Assembly: GCF_003315205.1 (NCBI RefSeq)
Contig: NZ_QNRR01000002.1
Location: 30,783 to 94,782, forward strand
Length of the DNA stretch: 64,000 nucleotides
DNA from: Roseimicrobium gellanilyticum
GTDB lineage: Bacteria > Verrucomicrobiota > Verrucomicrobiia > Verrucomicrobiales > Verrucomicrobiaceae
Reading direction: 5' to 3'
In this document: piece after piece, positions 41,139 through 50,147 of the stretch
How the letters are laid out: the number at the start of each line of letters is the position of its first letter
How positions within the stretch are numbered: position 1 is the first letter of the stretch
The notes under the pieces: model-generated
The model's database searches: none
The model's input: only the letters and a program-made list of their open reading frames with translations
Told to the model about the DNA's origin: nothing
Translations under genes and position numbers: made by a program

Positions 41139-42155
41139 TTAACCAAGCTCCGCAAGAATCGACTCCAACACCTGCGCTGCCGTATGCCCTGCCGCCGAGG
41201 CCTCATAACTCACGCGGATGCGGTGCAGCACCACGTCCTCCGCGAGCTCAAACAAATCCTCCGGCGTCACGAAGTCACGTCCATGAATCACCGCACGCGC
41301 GCGTGCCGCATTGATGAGTGAGAGACCTGCGCGCGGGCTGCAACCGAAGTCCAGCAGCTTCGACTCACGCGTACGACGCACCAAATCCACACAGTGCTTC
41401 ACGAAGACCTCGCTCACATGCACGGCTTGCACCGCCTCCATGGCATTGACGAGGTCGGCGATGGACGCGGAAGGATTGTCCTCAATCATGTCGAACGCCG
41501 AGCGCGGCACCGCGCCACCACCTTCACGACGCAGCCCCATGCTGAGCTGTCGCTGGAGAATCTGCCGCTCATCCTCACGCGTGGGATAGCCCAGACGATG
41601 CAGCAGCATGAAGCGGTCAAGCTGCGCCTCAGGAAGCTCAAACGTGCCCGACTGCTCCACCGGGTTCTGCGTGGCAATCACAAGGAAGGGCGTGGGCAGC
41701 TTCAGGTTCTGTCCGCCGATGGTCACCTTGCGCTCCTGCATCGCTTCGAGCATCGCCCCCTGCACCTTCGGAGCCGCACGGTTGATTTCATCCGCCAGCA
41801 GCAGGTTCGTGAACACCGGCCCCTGGTGAATGCGGAAGTCGCCCGACTTCTGGTCGATGATTTCCGACCCCACGATGTCTGAGGGCAGCATGTCCACCGT
41901 GAACTGCACCCGCTTGAAGTCGAGGTTGATGGCCTTGGCAATGGTATTCACCAGCAGCGTCTTCGCGAGACCTGGCAACCCTTGCAGCAGCAGGTGACCA
42001 CCCGTGAGCAGCGCAATCATCACACGCTCGACGACCACATCCTGGCCTACGACGATTTTGGCAACACGCTCACGGACGCCCGCGACGAACTGCTGGGCCG
42101 TTTGCGCAGACTGGGCGCTGGTTGATGATGGGGGAGTGGAAGCGACGGCGTGCAT
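41139..42155 (-). CDS. MoxR-family AAA+ ATPase
   Basis: 338 residues. Walker A is LLLQGLPGLAKTLLV (about 57-64), Walker B LLLADEINRA, sensor ATQNPVEQSGTFELPEAQLDRF and the C-terminal lid GCSPRAGLSLINAARARAVI. This is the standard MoxR layout; the family acts as a chaperone-like ATPase in assembly of VWA-containing complexes. It is cytoplasmic and central to this operon, between the small two-helix membrane protein and the DUF58 gene. Confidence 0.95.
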   Translation of the reverse strand: MHAVASTPPSSTSAQSAQTAQQFVAGVRERVAKIVVGQDVVVERVMIALLTGGHLLLQGLPGLAKTLLVNTIAKAINLDFKRVQFTVDMLPSDIVGSEIIDQKSGDFRIHQGPVFTNLLLADEINRAAPKVQGAMLEAMQERKVTIGGQNLKLPTPFLVIATQNPVEQSGTFELPEAQLDRFMLLHRLGYPTREDERQILQRQLSMGLRREGGGAVPRSAFDMIEDNPSASIADLVNAMEAVQAVHVSEVFVKHCVDLVRRTRESKLLDFGCSPRAGLSLINAARARAVIHGRDFVTPEDLFELAEDVVLHRIRVSYEASAAGHTAAQVLESILAELG

Positions 42156-42188
42156 GAATGGGACTTGGTGGAAGGAGAATGACAGAAC

Positions 42189-42686
42189 CTAGAGATTGGT
42201 CGGGGCTGCTTTGGTTTCGCTCAGGGCGCGACAGGCTGAAATCTGGGCTGTGACGCGGTCTACAAAGGCGTGAAAGCGCTCCTTATCTGGACCACTGCGT
42301 CGAATGCCAAGTCTTGCCACCCCTGCGGGTGTGTAGAAAATTGCGTGTTCGACCCTGCGTAGCGCGCGCAATAGAAGGTAGAGCCCGAGGAGCGAGAAGA
42401 TCGCGCCAACCCAGAATCCGGGTTTGGTGGTGAAATCTGCATACTTTGTCCAGTCCACCATGAGATACACGCCTCCACCAAAGGACACGAGGCCGAGCAG
42501 TCCGGTGTTTTCCCTGACCTGTATATGTCCAGATTTGGTTTCGAGCGCATTCAGTGGCACATCGATTTTGAAGTTACTCTTGAATGCTTCGTATCCAGAA
42601 ACGGTAATCTTGTCCTCGAACAGTTCCAGAGTCCGGCTGCCAGACAGGTGCCGGTCGCGATAGATTTCGAGGGGCTGTGTGCTCAT
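42189..42686 (-). CDS. Small membrane protein of unknown function in the MoxR operon
   Basis: 165 residues from the ATG at 42686 (MSTQPLEIYRDRHLSG); the frame opens further upstream but would overlap the preceding gene. Two adjacent hydrophobic stretches lie near 66-110 (GLLGLVSFGGGVYLMVDWTK and FWVGAIFSLLGLYLLLRALR), which predict a membrane hairpin with cytoplasmic ends. The N-terminal TLELFEDKITVSGYEAF looks like a small beta domain (PH-like). No family is recognised. It may be an assembly or anchor protein for the operon. Confidence 0.65.
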   Translation of the reverse strand: MSTQPLEIYRDRHLSGSRTLELFEDKITVSGYEAFKSNFKIDVPLNALETKSGHIQVRENTGLLGLVSFGGGVYLMVDWTKYADFTTKPGFWVGAIFSLLGLYLLLRALRRVEHAIFYTPAGVARLGIRRSGPDKERFHAFVDRVTAQISACRALSETKAAPTNL

Positions 42687-42717
42687 GGAGGACAGGCTAT
42701 AGTCACGATGCTCGTTC

Positions 42718-45700
42718 TTAGCACGCAGCATCCAGCCACTTCTTGGCAATTCCGCGCAGGTCCGATTCAGACAGTGCACTCGCGCCCGCACCGAAGCATG
42801 ATTGCTGCACGCGCTGCAGGTCCTTCTGCAGGTCTTCCTGTTGCGGTTCGCGCAGTCTCACCAGCGGGCTCGCCTTCAGCTTGCGCAGCAGCGCCACCAC
42901 GGAGAAGCCATCCACCTCTCCGGGCATCTTGAAGACATCCCGGGCACGAAGCGGACGTTCCTTGTCGGCACCTCCACGGCGCGTCACGGCAATGATGATG
43001 CCGATGATGAGCAGCAGGAGAAACACGCCACCACCAATGACCATGGACATGATGGGTGCCCTCGGTTTCGCTGCAACAACCGTCGTCCCATCGCTCGCCT
43101 TCGGCCCCAGCGTGGTGGTCGGCTGCTGCAGCGTGGCCAGGTTCATGTCATCATAAGTCTGATACACCACGGTGGTCTCCTTCGCCTTGGCCAGCGGAAG
43201 TTTGATCTCCGTGGGGCCTTCCGCGCTGCGGATGGGGTCGCCATTGAGGGCGATGGTCCACAGGCGCTCCGTGACCGGTGCGACCTGCTCGCCCCACGTG
43301 TTGAGCTCCTTCACCTGCAGTCCGTCCTGCGCATTGATATGACGGATGCCGATGTCCTTCTTCAGCGCTTCCAAATCCAGCAACTGCTCCAGGTCCGGCA
43401 CCAGTCCGGTCGCCGTGGCCTTGATCTCCAGAGGCAGCGCTCCGTTGATGTGGAACTGCCGTGTATCCAGCGTCTGCGTGACTTCAATCTTGCTCGTCGG
43501 ACGCGGAGTGGAATTGCCCGCATCCACCTTGATCACCGTCTCCGCGGACTCCGCCGGAATGGTCACCGGCCCGGTGAGGTCCACAAACTTCAGCTCCATC
43601 TCCACCGGCGGAATCTTGTCCACACTAGCGTCCTTCGCCCGCACGAGGATGTACGCCAGCACTGTCTCCTCCCAACCCGTCTGCGCCGTGGGTCGCGGCT
43701 TCACTTCAGGAGCAGCGAAGATGATGGACTTGATATCGAAGAAGGGAGAGAACGTCTCCGTGAGGCTGAGCTCCAGCTCATCCCGTGGTCCCTGCGCTTC
43801 ACGCATCTTCCGCGCGAGCGGCGACTTTCTGCGCGGTTTCCCTAGCACCGCGCCAGGATCATTCGTGAGATACTGGCTGAACTGCGCCACGCGTCCCATC
43901 GCCTCCGTGTGAATCACACTCACGATGATGCCGAAGTCCTGGTCACGGCCCACCGTGGTCGGTCCATCCACACGCGTCTGCAGGCGAATCTCACTCAGCA
44001 GCTCATCGAAGTATTGCACCTTCTTCTCCGCGCCGAGCATGAAGGGGTCATCCTTCGTAATGATAAGAGCGCTTGCGAGGTAGCGGTACTTCAGGTCCTC
44101 ATGCAGCGGGTCCTTCTCATCTGCGAGGCGCGCATTCACCACCTTGGCGAATTGGTTCATGTGCGCCTTGCCCGCTTTGTCTGGCAGACCCAGGATGCTC
44201 TCGCGAATGCGGTTGAGTGCCGCGCGGTTCATCGACTTGGAGAGATTGAGCTGGCCACCGGAGCCGATGCCCAGCAGTCCGTGGAACCAATTCAGGTACG
44301 CATCAATCGAGTACTCCGCAGGACTCAGCTTCGTAACCTCCTTCGCATACGCCGCCGCACCACGCTGGAAGTAATCCTGCGCCTGCAGGTTCTTCTCCTT
44401 GTAGCCGAGCATGCGCTTGCGGGTATCACCGGTCACGAGTTCCTGGAAGTACTCAAAGTCACCCCAGTCCGTGAGCAAGGTGCCAGCCAATGTGAGCGCG
44501 CGTGAGCTGCTCTCGGGATGTCCCGCCATCCAGTCATCAATCATCTTCAAGGCGCCCGTATAACCGGCGCGCACCATCTCCAACGTCTGCTCCTCATCAC
44601 GACGCGTGAGTCCGGCCTTCTGCACATCCATCTTCCTCCAGCGCTCGCTGAGGTTTGCATTCATGCGCGAGACGATGAGGAAGAAGAGCGGCTCATCCAT
44701 CTTCTCGATGGGGCCGAACACCTTCGCAATGTGGCTGGTCTTGTACGCCTCCGCGTTGCTGTACGCGAGGTCAAAAGCGCTCACCACCTTGCCGTAGTCT
44801 TGCGGAGCGATGCCCGCCTTGCGGAAAATCTCCATCATGCGCGCGAGGCTCTCGATGTTCTTCTCCATCATGATGGGCGTCACCGGAATGCGTGCATCCT
44901 CCGGCAGCTCATACTGGCGGCGCAGGTTCTCGGGGAGCTGCGGATTGTGCGACTTCGCCCACACATTCAGGAAGTCTTCCGCGAGTGCCACACCGGCGCC
45001 AGCGTTGCGCTTGCCGATGTCCACAATGCGTTGCGCGGCGTCGTCGAAGTTATCCGTGGTGAGGATGACCTTGGAGAGAATCACATCCAGCCGATCGCGT
45101 GTGCTGGTGGGCAGCGACTCGGACCACTTCCCATCAGGCATGCACATGAGCAAGTCTGCGGGCGGCACAAACTTCTGCCCGCGCACCTTGTTCGGGTCAT
45201 CCGTCTTGATGGTGAACGTGTTCTCCGCCTCGGACATCCAGATGTCCGCCATCATCTGCGAAATCTGATTCCACGGCTGCGCCTTGAGGTCCGTGTCCGC
45301 CGCGAGCAGATTCGCGATGGTGTGCTGCACGCGGAGGTTGTCGATGCGCTGCTGCACGTCACCGCGCGATTCGTTCTGCACCTTCACTCCGAGTCCACTC
45401 ACGAGGCGGAGCGCGCCGTCGGGATTGCTCTTGAGCAAGTCACGCATCACCGGCGCGAGCGTGGTCTGCGGGATTTGCGTGATCACCTTGGCCATCGCGG
45501 AGGCCGCCTTGGAGCGCTCCCATTCGTTCACCTTCGGCAGGGAGAGGATGCGTAGATTCTCATCCCAGAGCTTCTGCATCTGCGCGCGCTGCGCCGCCTC
45601 CGTCTCCTGCTGTGTGGAGAGGAAGGCGATGATCTCATTGCGCACACCTTCATCCGGAATCTGCTGCACCTGGTCCAGCGGTGGCAGGTACTCACGTGCG

Positions 45701-46446
45701 AGGTCCTTGAACCCGCCCGCCAGCAGCATCCGCCCCGCGATCAATCGCTTCGCCGGGTCCGCACCGCCGAATTTCTCCGTGCCCTTCTTCACACGATCCG
45801 CGAGCCAGTAGCTCTCAGTCGCTGGCACCGCGAGCCCCATGAGCTGGCCCAGTCTGCGCACTTCATCGTTCGTGAGATCACCGGGCACTGCATCCGCAAT
45901 GCCGACCACATCATCCAACTTCACATTGGGCTTCTGACGTTCCACGAGATCCGCGAGTATCTTGTCATAGATGCGGCGTCCGAGATCATTGGGCATCTCC
46001 GCGAGCTGCTTGCGAATGCTGGCCCAGTCACCCGTGCGGAAGCTGAGGAGAAACTTCTCCTTCACGTCCAGGGTGGAAGAATCTGTCGTCCCCATGCGGC
46101 TCAGCGCGCCGAAGACATCATTCGGATCACGGCTGAACTTCTGGTTCACCAGCGACTCAAGCTGCTTCAGCACCTTCGGGTCCGGTGGCGGTGGTGGTGC
46201 AGGAGCAGGCGGCGGCTCAGGCGCTGGCGCAGGAGTTGGAGTGGGCGCAGCAGCGGGAGGTGTGGTCGCCAGTGCCGCAGCAGGAGTTGCTGCGGGAGTC
46301 GCGGGTGTAGGCGCAGGTGTGGAAGCAGCCGCAGGCGGTGCTGGTTGCGGAACTGCGGGCTGTGGCTGCTCGGGTGTCTGTGCGAAGGACAGCCAGGGCA
46401 GCGCACAAGTGGCACCGAGGATGCTGAGCGTGGAGAGAGGACGCAT
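42718..46446 (-). CDS. Very large secreted/membrane-anchored protein of the MoxR-VWA operon
   Basis: 1242 residues from the ATG at 46446 (MRPLSTLSILGATCALPWLS signal peptide). Residues about 25-90 are an Ala/Pro/Thr low-complexity linker. A long helical region with no recognised family follows (about 95-800), then beta-type segments (about 880-1120: VTIPAESAETVIKVDAG). One transmembrane helix lies near 1150 (MSMVIGGGVFLLLLIIGIII), and a short cytoplasmic tail contains an SPLVRLREPQQEDL stretch. The layout, with a large periplasmic part and a C-terminal anchor, is reminiscent of BatD-like proteins, but the similarity is only architectural. Confidence 0.75.
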   Translation of the reverse strand: MRPLSTLSILGATCALPWLSFAQTPEQPQPAVPQPAPPAAASTPAPTPATPAATPAAALATTPPAAAPTPTPAPAPEPPPAPAPPPPPDPKVLKQLESLVNQKFSRDPNDVFGALSRMGTTDSSTLDVKEKFLLSFRTGDWASIRKQLAEMPNDLGRRIYDKILADLVERQKPNVKLDDVVGIADAVPGDLTNDEVRRLGQLMGLAVPATESYWLADRVKKGTEKFGGADPAKRLIAGRMLLAGGFKDLAREYLPPLDQVQQIPDEGVRNEIIAFLSTQQETEAAQRAQMQKLWDENLRILSLPKVNEWERSKAASAMAKVITQIPQTTLAPVMRDLLKSNPDGALRLVSGLGVKVQNESRGDVQQRIDNLRVQHTIANLLAADTDLKAQPWNQISQMMADIWMSEAENTFTIKTDDPNKVRGQKFVPPADLLMCMPDGKWSESLPTSTRDRLDVILSKVILTTDNFDDAAQRIVDIGKRNAGAGVALAEDFLNVWAKSHNPQLPENLRRQYELPEDARIPVTPIMMEKNIESLARMMEIFRKAGIAPQDYGKVVSAFDLAYSNAEAYKTSHIAKVFGPIEKMDEPLFFLIVSRMNANLSERWRKMDVQKAGLTRRDEEQTLEMVRAGYTGALKMIDDWMAGHPESSSRALTLAGTLLTDWGDFEYFQELVTGDTRKRMLGYKEKNLQAQDYFQRGAAAYAKEVTKLSPAEYSIDAYLNWFHGLLGIGSGGQLNLSKSMNRAALNRIRESILGLPDKAGKAHMNQFAKVVNARLADEKDPLHEDLKYRYLASALIITKDDPFMLGAEKKVQYFDELLSEIRLQTRVDGPTTVGRDQDFGIIVSVIHTEAMGRVAQFSQYLTNDPGAVLGKPRRKSPLARKMREAQGPRDELELSLTETFSPFFDIKSIIFAAPEVKPRPTAQTGWEETVLAYILVRAKDASVDKIPPVEMELKFVDLTGPVTIPAESAETVIKVDAGNSTPRPTSKIEVTQTLDTRQFHINGALPLEIKATATGLVPDLEQLLDLEALKKDIGIRHINAQDGLQVKELNTWGEQVAPVTERLWTIALNGDPIRSAEGPTEIKLPLAKAKETTVVYQTYDDMNLATLQQPTTTLGPKASDGTTVVAAKPRAPIMSMVIGGGVFLLLLIIGIIIAVTRRGGADKERPLRARDVFKMPGEVDGFSVVALLRKLKASPLVRLREPQQEDLQKDLQRVQQSCFGAGASALSESDLRGIAKKWLDAAC

Positions 46447-46519
46447 GAGGAGAACGGAAATGCAGGTGTGCCGGGGAGAAGTGGAAACGTGAAGGGGCAG
46501 GGGAGTGGTGAGTCTCAGG

Positions 46520-47245
46520 TCAGGAACCGGTGCCCTGCAGTTTTTGGAACTCCTGGAAACCATCGCGACCATCCTCCGGAGTGCCGGTTTGTTTTTCCAG
46601 AGGGGCAGAAAGCAATCCCGCAGCCGCCGCGCGTCCTCTGCCGGCATTGCCAGCGGGAGCGTCCGTGCCGTCCTTCTTCAAGTTCAGCGCCGCTTCCAGG
46701 TTCTGCAGCTTGGCTGTATTGATTCCTCCTACACCCTGTACCGCCCGGATGTTTGCCGCCGTGCCCACGGAGCCACCGCCCGCAGGGACTGTCGTGCCCC
46801 CGGCTGGCACGATGGGAGGTGCCGTCGGCGGCGGAGGAGGCGGTGGCGCCGCAGAGTCCGGCTCTACGCCAACCACGCCCGCAGGCGGAGGCGGCGTTGC
46901 CATTGATGGCGGAGGAGGTGTCGCACTCGCTGGAGGAGGAGGTGGTGGTGCACCATTCGGCGGTGGTGGCGGTGTGGCCTGCACGGCATTGCGGCCATCC
47001 GTCTTCACGCCCTGCACCTGATTCACGCTCTTCGCCTCACCCACCGTGCCTTTGTCCGTCACACCACCACTGCTGGCGGCATTACCCTGTTCCAGATTCT
47101 TGATATCCGCCGCTGCTTTCTCCTTCACGCCTTGCACACCCTGCACTCCCGGCGATGTCGTACCGCTCTGCCCATGCACTTGCGGGGCCAGACATGCCAG
47201 GCCCAACCACAGCGCGACTTTGAAATGCATCGAAGTGAGTTTCAT
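46520..47245 (-). CDS. Secreted proline-rich protein of unknown function
   Basis: 241 residues. A signal peptide covers 1-25 (KVALWLGLACLAPQVHG). The mature protein is low-complexity: several PPPPP runs and VQGVQGVK- and GGTTVPAGGG-type repeats. It ends in a charged tail (GRDGFQEFQKLQGTGS). It has no enzyme motif and is likely disordered, perhaps a spacer across the periplasm. Its start overlaps the preceding gene by 4 bp. Because of biased composition, homology searches would be unreliable. Confidence 0.68.
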   Translation of the reverse strand: MKLTSMHFKVALWLGLACLAPQVHGQSGTTSPGVQGVQGVKEKAAADIKNLEQGNAASSGGVTDKGTVGEAKSVNQVQGVKTDGRNAVQATPPPPPNGAPPPPPPASATPPPPSMATPPPPAGVVGVEPDSAAPPPPPPPTAPPIVPAGGTTVPAGGGSVGTAANIRAVQGVGGINTAKLQNLEAALNLKKDGTDAPAGNAGRGRAAAAGLLSAPLEKQTGTPEDGRDGFQEFQKLQGTGS

Positions 47246-47805
47246 CGGACGGTCTTTTGCAGGGTCTTCTCAAACTCCGCCTCCACACGCTGCTCATACT
47301 GCGTGAGCGCGCCGGGCTCCTGGTGCTCGGCGAGGTAGCGGAAAATCTGTCGCGTGCGCTCCGCGTACGGGCGCCACTCTTCCTCCGCAGCGCCATTCGT
47401 CTTCAGCAGGTACGTCGCATAGTAGTGCGCCTTCCCCAGCATCTCGCGTGTGGCGCGCGTCACGGTTGCATCATCACCATGCACCTTCGCCGTCTCCTGC
47501 AGGAGGTCGGTGAGATCCGTGATGGAGCCCACCACATCCAGCATCTCCAGCTTCGCCTTCGCCTTGGAGAGTCGGATCTGATGCCGCACCACGATCTCGA
47601 TATCCGTGGGGAGTTCCTTGGTGAGCTTGTCATACTCCTCCATGATCTTCTCCCAGTCCGGCTCCTCCGCCTTCTCCATGGCGCGAATCTGTGCCACATG
47701 CAGGCGTGCCTTCTCACGCGCGATCTGATTGGGCCCCTCATTGAAGTGGTAGTACAACACTCCCACGGGGAAGAGCAGCCAGAGCAGGGTGAAGAACTTC
47801 CTCAT
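47242..47805 (-). CDS. Helical membrane-anchored protein of the MoxR-VWA operon
   Basis: 187 residues. An N-terminal hydrophobic anchor (FFTLLWLLFPVGVLYYHF, about 4-21) is followed by a mainly helical, highly charged periplasmic domain (for example EEPDWEKIMEEYDKLTKELP). No family is recognised. Its stop overlaps the next gene and its start overlaps the VWA gene, each by 4 bp, so the three upstream genes of the operon are tightly coupled. Confidence 0.7.
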   Translation of the reverse strand: MRKFFTLLWLLFPVGVLYYHFNEGPNQIAREKARLHVAQIRAMEKAEEPDWEKIMEEYDKLTKELPTDIEIVVRHQIRLSKAKAKLEMLDVVGSITDLTDLLQETAKVHGDDATVTRATREMLGKAHYYATYLLKTNGAAEEEWRPYAERTRQIFRYLAEHQEPGALTQYEQRVEAEFEKTLQKTVR

Positions 47806-48812
47806 CGCGTCACCAGCGCGCCCTCCTTCGCGCGTTTGGCGGGCCTTGCATCCTCACGCTCCGCCCGGCTCACCTTCCAGTCACTACCGAAGTACTCCAG
47901 CGCCACCGGGATGAGCGCATAAATCAGCGCACTCAGGACCATCGCCAGCACCGCCCACTCAGAGAGACTTAGTCCACGACTCGGCGGCGCTATGGTCACC
48001 ACCAGGTCGCCCAGCGCATTCGTCGGCAGGTGCTTCTCATTCACATCCATGTAGGTCGCCATGAGATCCGTGGAGACCAGACGCAGCGTGTCCACCTCCT
48101 GACGTGAAAGGTGCCCATCAATGAAACTGCCCTTGTGCACATTCCCAATGCCCAGGATGAAGATTTCCTTCACCGACTTCGGACGCACGGCGATGGGTTC
48201 CAATCCCACCGAGTCACCATCTGTGAGAATCACCACGCGCGTGCTGCCCTCGGGGTAGTCTGCCACGTGCTTCAGCGCATCATTCACCGCCTTGCCCAGA
48301 TTCGTCTGCCCCAGCGGCATCGTATAGCTGACCGGCAATCCATTGAAGACATTGCGCACCAGCTCCGGGTCACGCGCCTCCATCACCACCGGCAGCGACT
48401 CCGTATAGAAAGCGATCACGCCGAAGCGCAGGTTCCCGCTCACGCGTTGCAGGATGGCATCCACCACATCCTTCATGCGCGCATGCCGCGTCTGCGTCCC
48501 TTCCTTCCCCGCGTCCACGAGGTACATGCTGGGGGAGAGGTCCGCCACGAAGATGACTCGCGTCGCCTCCTTGTCCGCGCCGCCCTTGCCGGTATCCGCA
48601 GGCGCATACTCCAGCATCATCAGCGTGGCCAGTCCCCAGGTGAAGGCGGCAAGACACAGCGCACGCAGCCACGACACCACGCCCGTCCACCCATGCGCCC
48701 TGCCGGAAGGACCAAACGCCAGCCTGCCCACGGCGCGAATTCTCCGGACGTGCAACCACTCGGCTACGGAAGTGAGCAGAAAAATCGCTAAGGCGGAGAC
48801 AATAGGCACCAT
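47802..48812 (-). CDS. VWA-domain membrane protein (BatB-like), first gene of the operon
   Basis: 336 residues from the ATG at 48812 (MVPIVSALAIFLLTS). The frame opens further upstream without conserved-looking sequence. Hydrophobic segments lie near 5-20 and 47-66; the MIDAS motif DLSPSM is near residue 92; and a final helix (SEWAVLAMVLSALIYALIPV) lies near 290-310. The VWA core also shows VVILTDGDSV. It starts the nine-gene operon 48812-38362. VWA proteins of this type bind partners through a metal ion and are matured by MoxR. Confidence 0.88.
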   Translation of the reverse strand: MVPIVSALAIFLLTSVAEWLHVRRIRAVGRLAFGPSGRAHGWTGVVSWLRALCLAAFTWGLATLMMLEYAPADTGKGGADKEATRVIFVADLSPSMYLVDAGKEGTQTRHARMKDVVDAILQRVSGNLRFGVIAFYTESLPVVMEARDPELVRNVFNGLPVSYTMPLGQTNLGKAVNDALKHVADYPEGSTRVVILTDGDSVGLEPIAVRPKSVKEIFILGIGNVHKGSFIDGHLSRQEVDTLRLVSTDLMATYMDVNEKHLPTNALGDLVVTIAPPSRGLSLSEWAVLAMVLSALIYALIPVALEYFGSDWKVSRAEREDARPAKRAKEGALVTR

Positions 48813-49236
48813 TTTCGGGGAGTGCCACAGAACGCCGCGAGTGGCACCACCCTTGCGAACTGTCGCAGAATATGAAGGACTGTTTGCTTCTGTCTCCGGC
48901 GGACAAAAACAGCACAGCGGATTCAGATTTGTGAAATCACCGAGACGCGGTGCTGGGTTCACACCACCAACTCAAGTGGAACAAAGGTCACGGAGCCCAC
49001 ATCGAAGGAGCGAAGCTCCGCCCAAGGATCGGGGGCACTCCTGCCCCCACGGTCGCGAGCCTGTAGATATGGAAATGGCGACCGCACGACACCGGAGCGA
49101 CTGCTCATCGACCTTGCCACCCAAGCAGCAGGCAACAATGCCATAGGCACCGACTCGGGTTCCAATCAAAGAACACCTCTCCGTGGATTTCTTCCACATC
49201 TTCCGCATCTCGGAATTTGCTCCCGGAGGGAGCGCG

Positions 49237-49461
49237 GATGGTAGCCGGTCGGTGGAGGGAGCATAAGCGACCGCAACCACCGGATCATGATGCTAGAAGA
49301 AGCTTCCGTCCCGGAGGGACGGCGGAAGAACGTGGCACGGTCGATGGAGGCTTCATCACCACCTCACCCTTTCCGGCGTGCCCTCCGGGACGCCATGATG
49401 TTCTCGTGGGTGATCCGGTGGTTGCAGTCGTCTAGACTCCCTTCACCGACCGGCTACCATC
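49237..49461. repeat. Composite inverted-repeat element (51-bp arms) with inner hairpins
   Basis: The left arm 49237-49287 (starting GATGGTAGCCGGTCGGTGG) is largely the reverse complement of 49411-49461. Inside are CCGTCCCGGAGGGACGG and GTGCCCTCCGGGACGCC hairpins. The whole gap 48813-49603 has no supported gene. It also holds a GGGGGCACTCCTGCCCCC hairpin near 49031. Confidence 0.75.
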
Positions 49462-49603
49462 CATTGTCCCTTCGGGACAGAGCATCTCGCTCCAGCTCAG
49501 GTGAACGCCCTCGCAGACCCTTGGCCCGTTTTCACCAGCTAGTAGAGAACCGAAATCCGAGGAGAACCCTGTTCACGCAGGTGGCTGTTAACCTGGACAC
49601 TCC

Positions 49604-50041
49604 TCAATCCCTCACCAGCGGCACAAAGCCCTCCTGGAGATTCTCCAGATCCACCTTCCGGTAAAAGCACGTCGGAGCCTTCGTGTGGCAGCAACCGCCG
49701 CCCAGTTGCTCGACCTTCAGCACAATTGCGTCCTGGTCGCAGTCCACGCGGATTTCCTTGACCACCTGGTACTCGCCGGAGGTCGCACCCTTGTGCCACA
49801 CTTCCTTGCGGCTGCGGCTGTAGTAGACCGCCTGACCGAGCGCCAGCGTCATCTTCAGCGTCTCCGCATTCATGTACGCCACCATCAGAGGCTCGTTCGT
49901 CTCGTGGTCCAGGGCAATCGCAGGGATGAGGCCATCGGCGTCAAACTTCGGGGCCAGTGCCAGACCCTGCTCGATGTTGGACTTCGACTCGCGGGTCGCG
50001 AACTGGAACTGCTCGGCGGTGACTTGCATGGAGGAATGCAT
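49604..50041 (-). CDS. hisI: Phosphoribosyl-AMP cyclohydrolase
   Basis: 145 residues; a second ATG at 50029 is possible. Family motifs: [31 protein letters not shown], the metal-binding [16 protein letters not shown] and [13 protein letters not shown] with conserved Cys and His. It opens the purine ring of phosphoribosyl-AMP in histidine biosynthesis (third step), using zinc and magnesium. It is the stand-alone HisI form, not fused to HisE. No other his gene is adjacent, so the pathway is dispersed. Confidence 0.95.
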   Translation of the reverse strand: MHSSMQVTAEQFQFATRESKSNIEQGLALAPKFDADGLIPAIALDHETNEPLMVAYMNAETLKMTLALGQAVYYSRSRKEVWHKGATSGEYQVVKEIRVDCDQDAIVLKVEQLGGGCCHTKAPTCFYRKVDLENLQEGFVPLVRD

Positions 50042-50147
50042 CGCTTGTGGATTTGAGGGGGGCGTATAACATGGACGCGTTTCCTGAATTGGAAAGCATC
50101 ATTTACGTCCCGGCCCAGCCGCCCGAACGCCTCCTGAAAATCTTCGT

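Noticed and set aside
42802..43845. Plus-strand ORFs across the 1242-residue gene
   Set aside because: Low-information antisense frames; the minus-strand gene has a signal peptide, an anchor and operon spacing.
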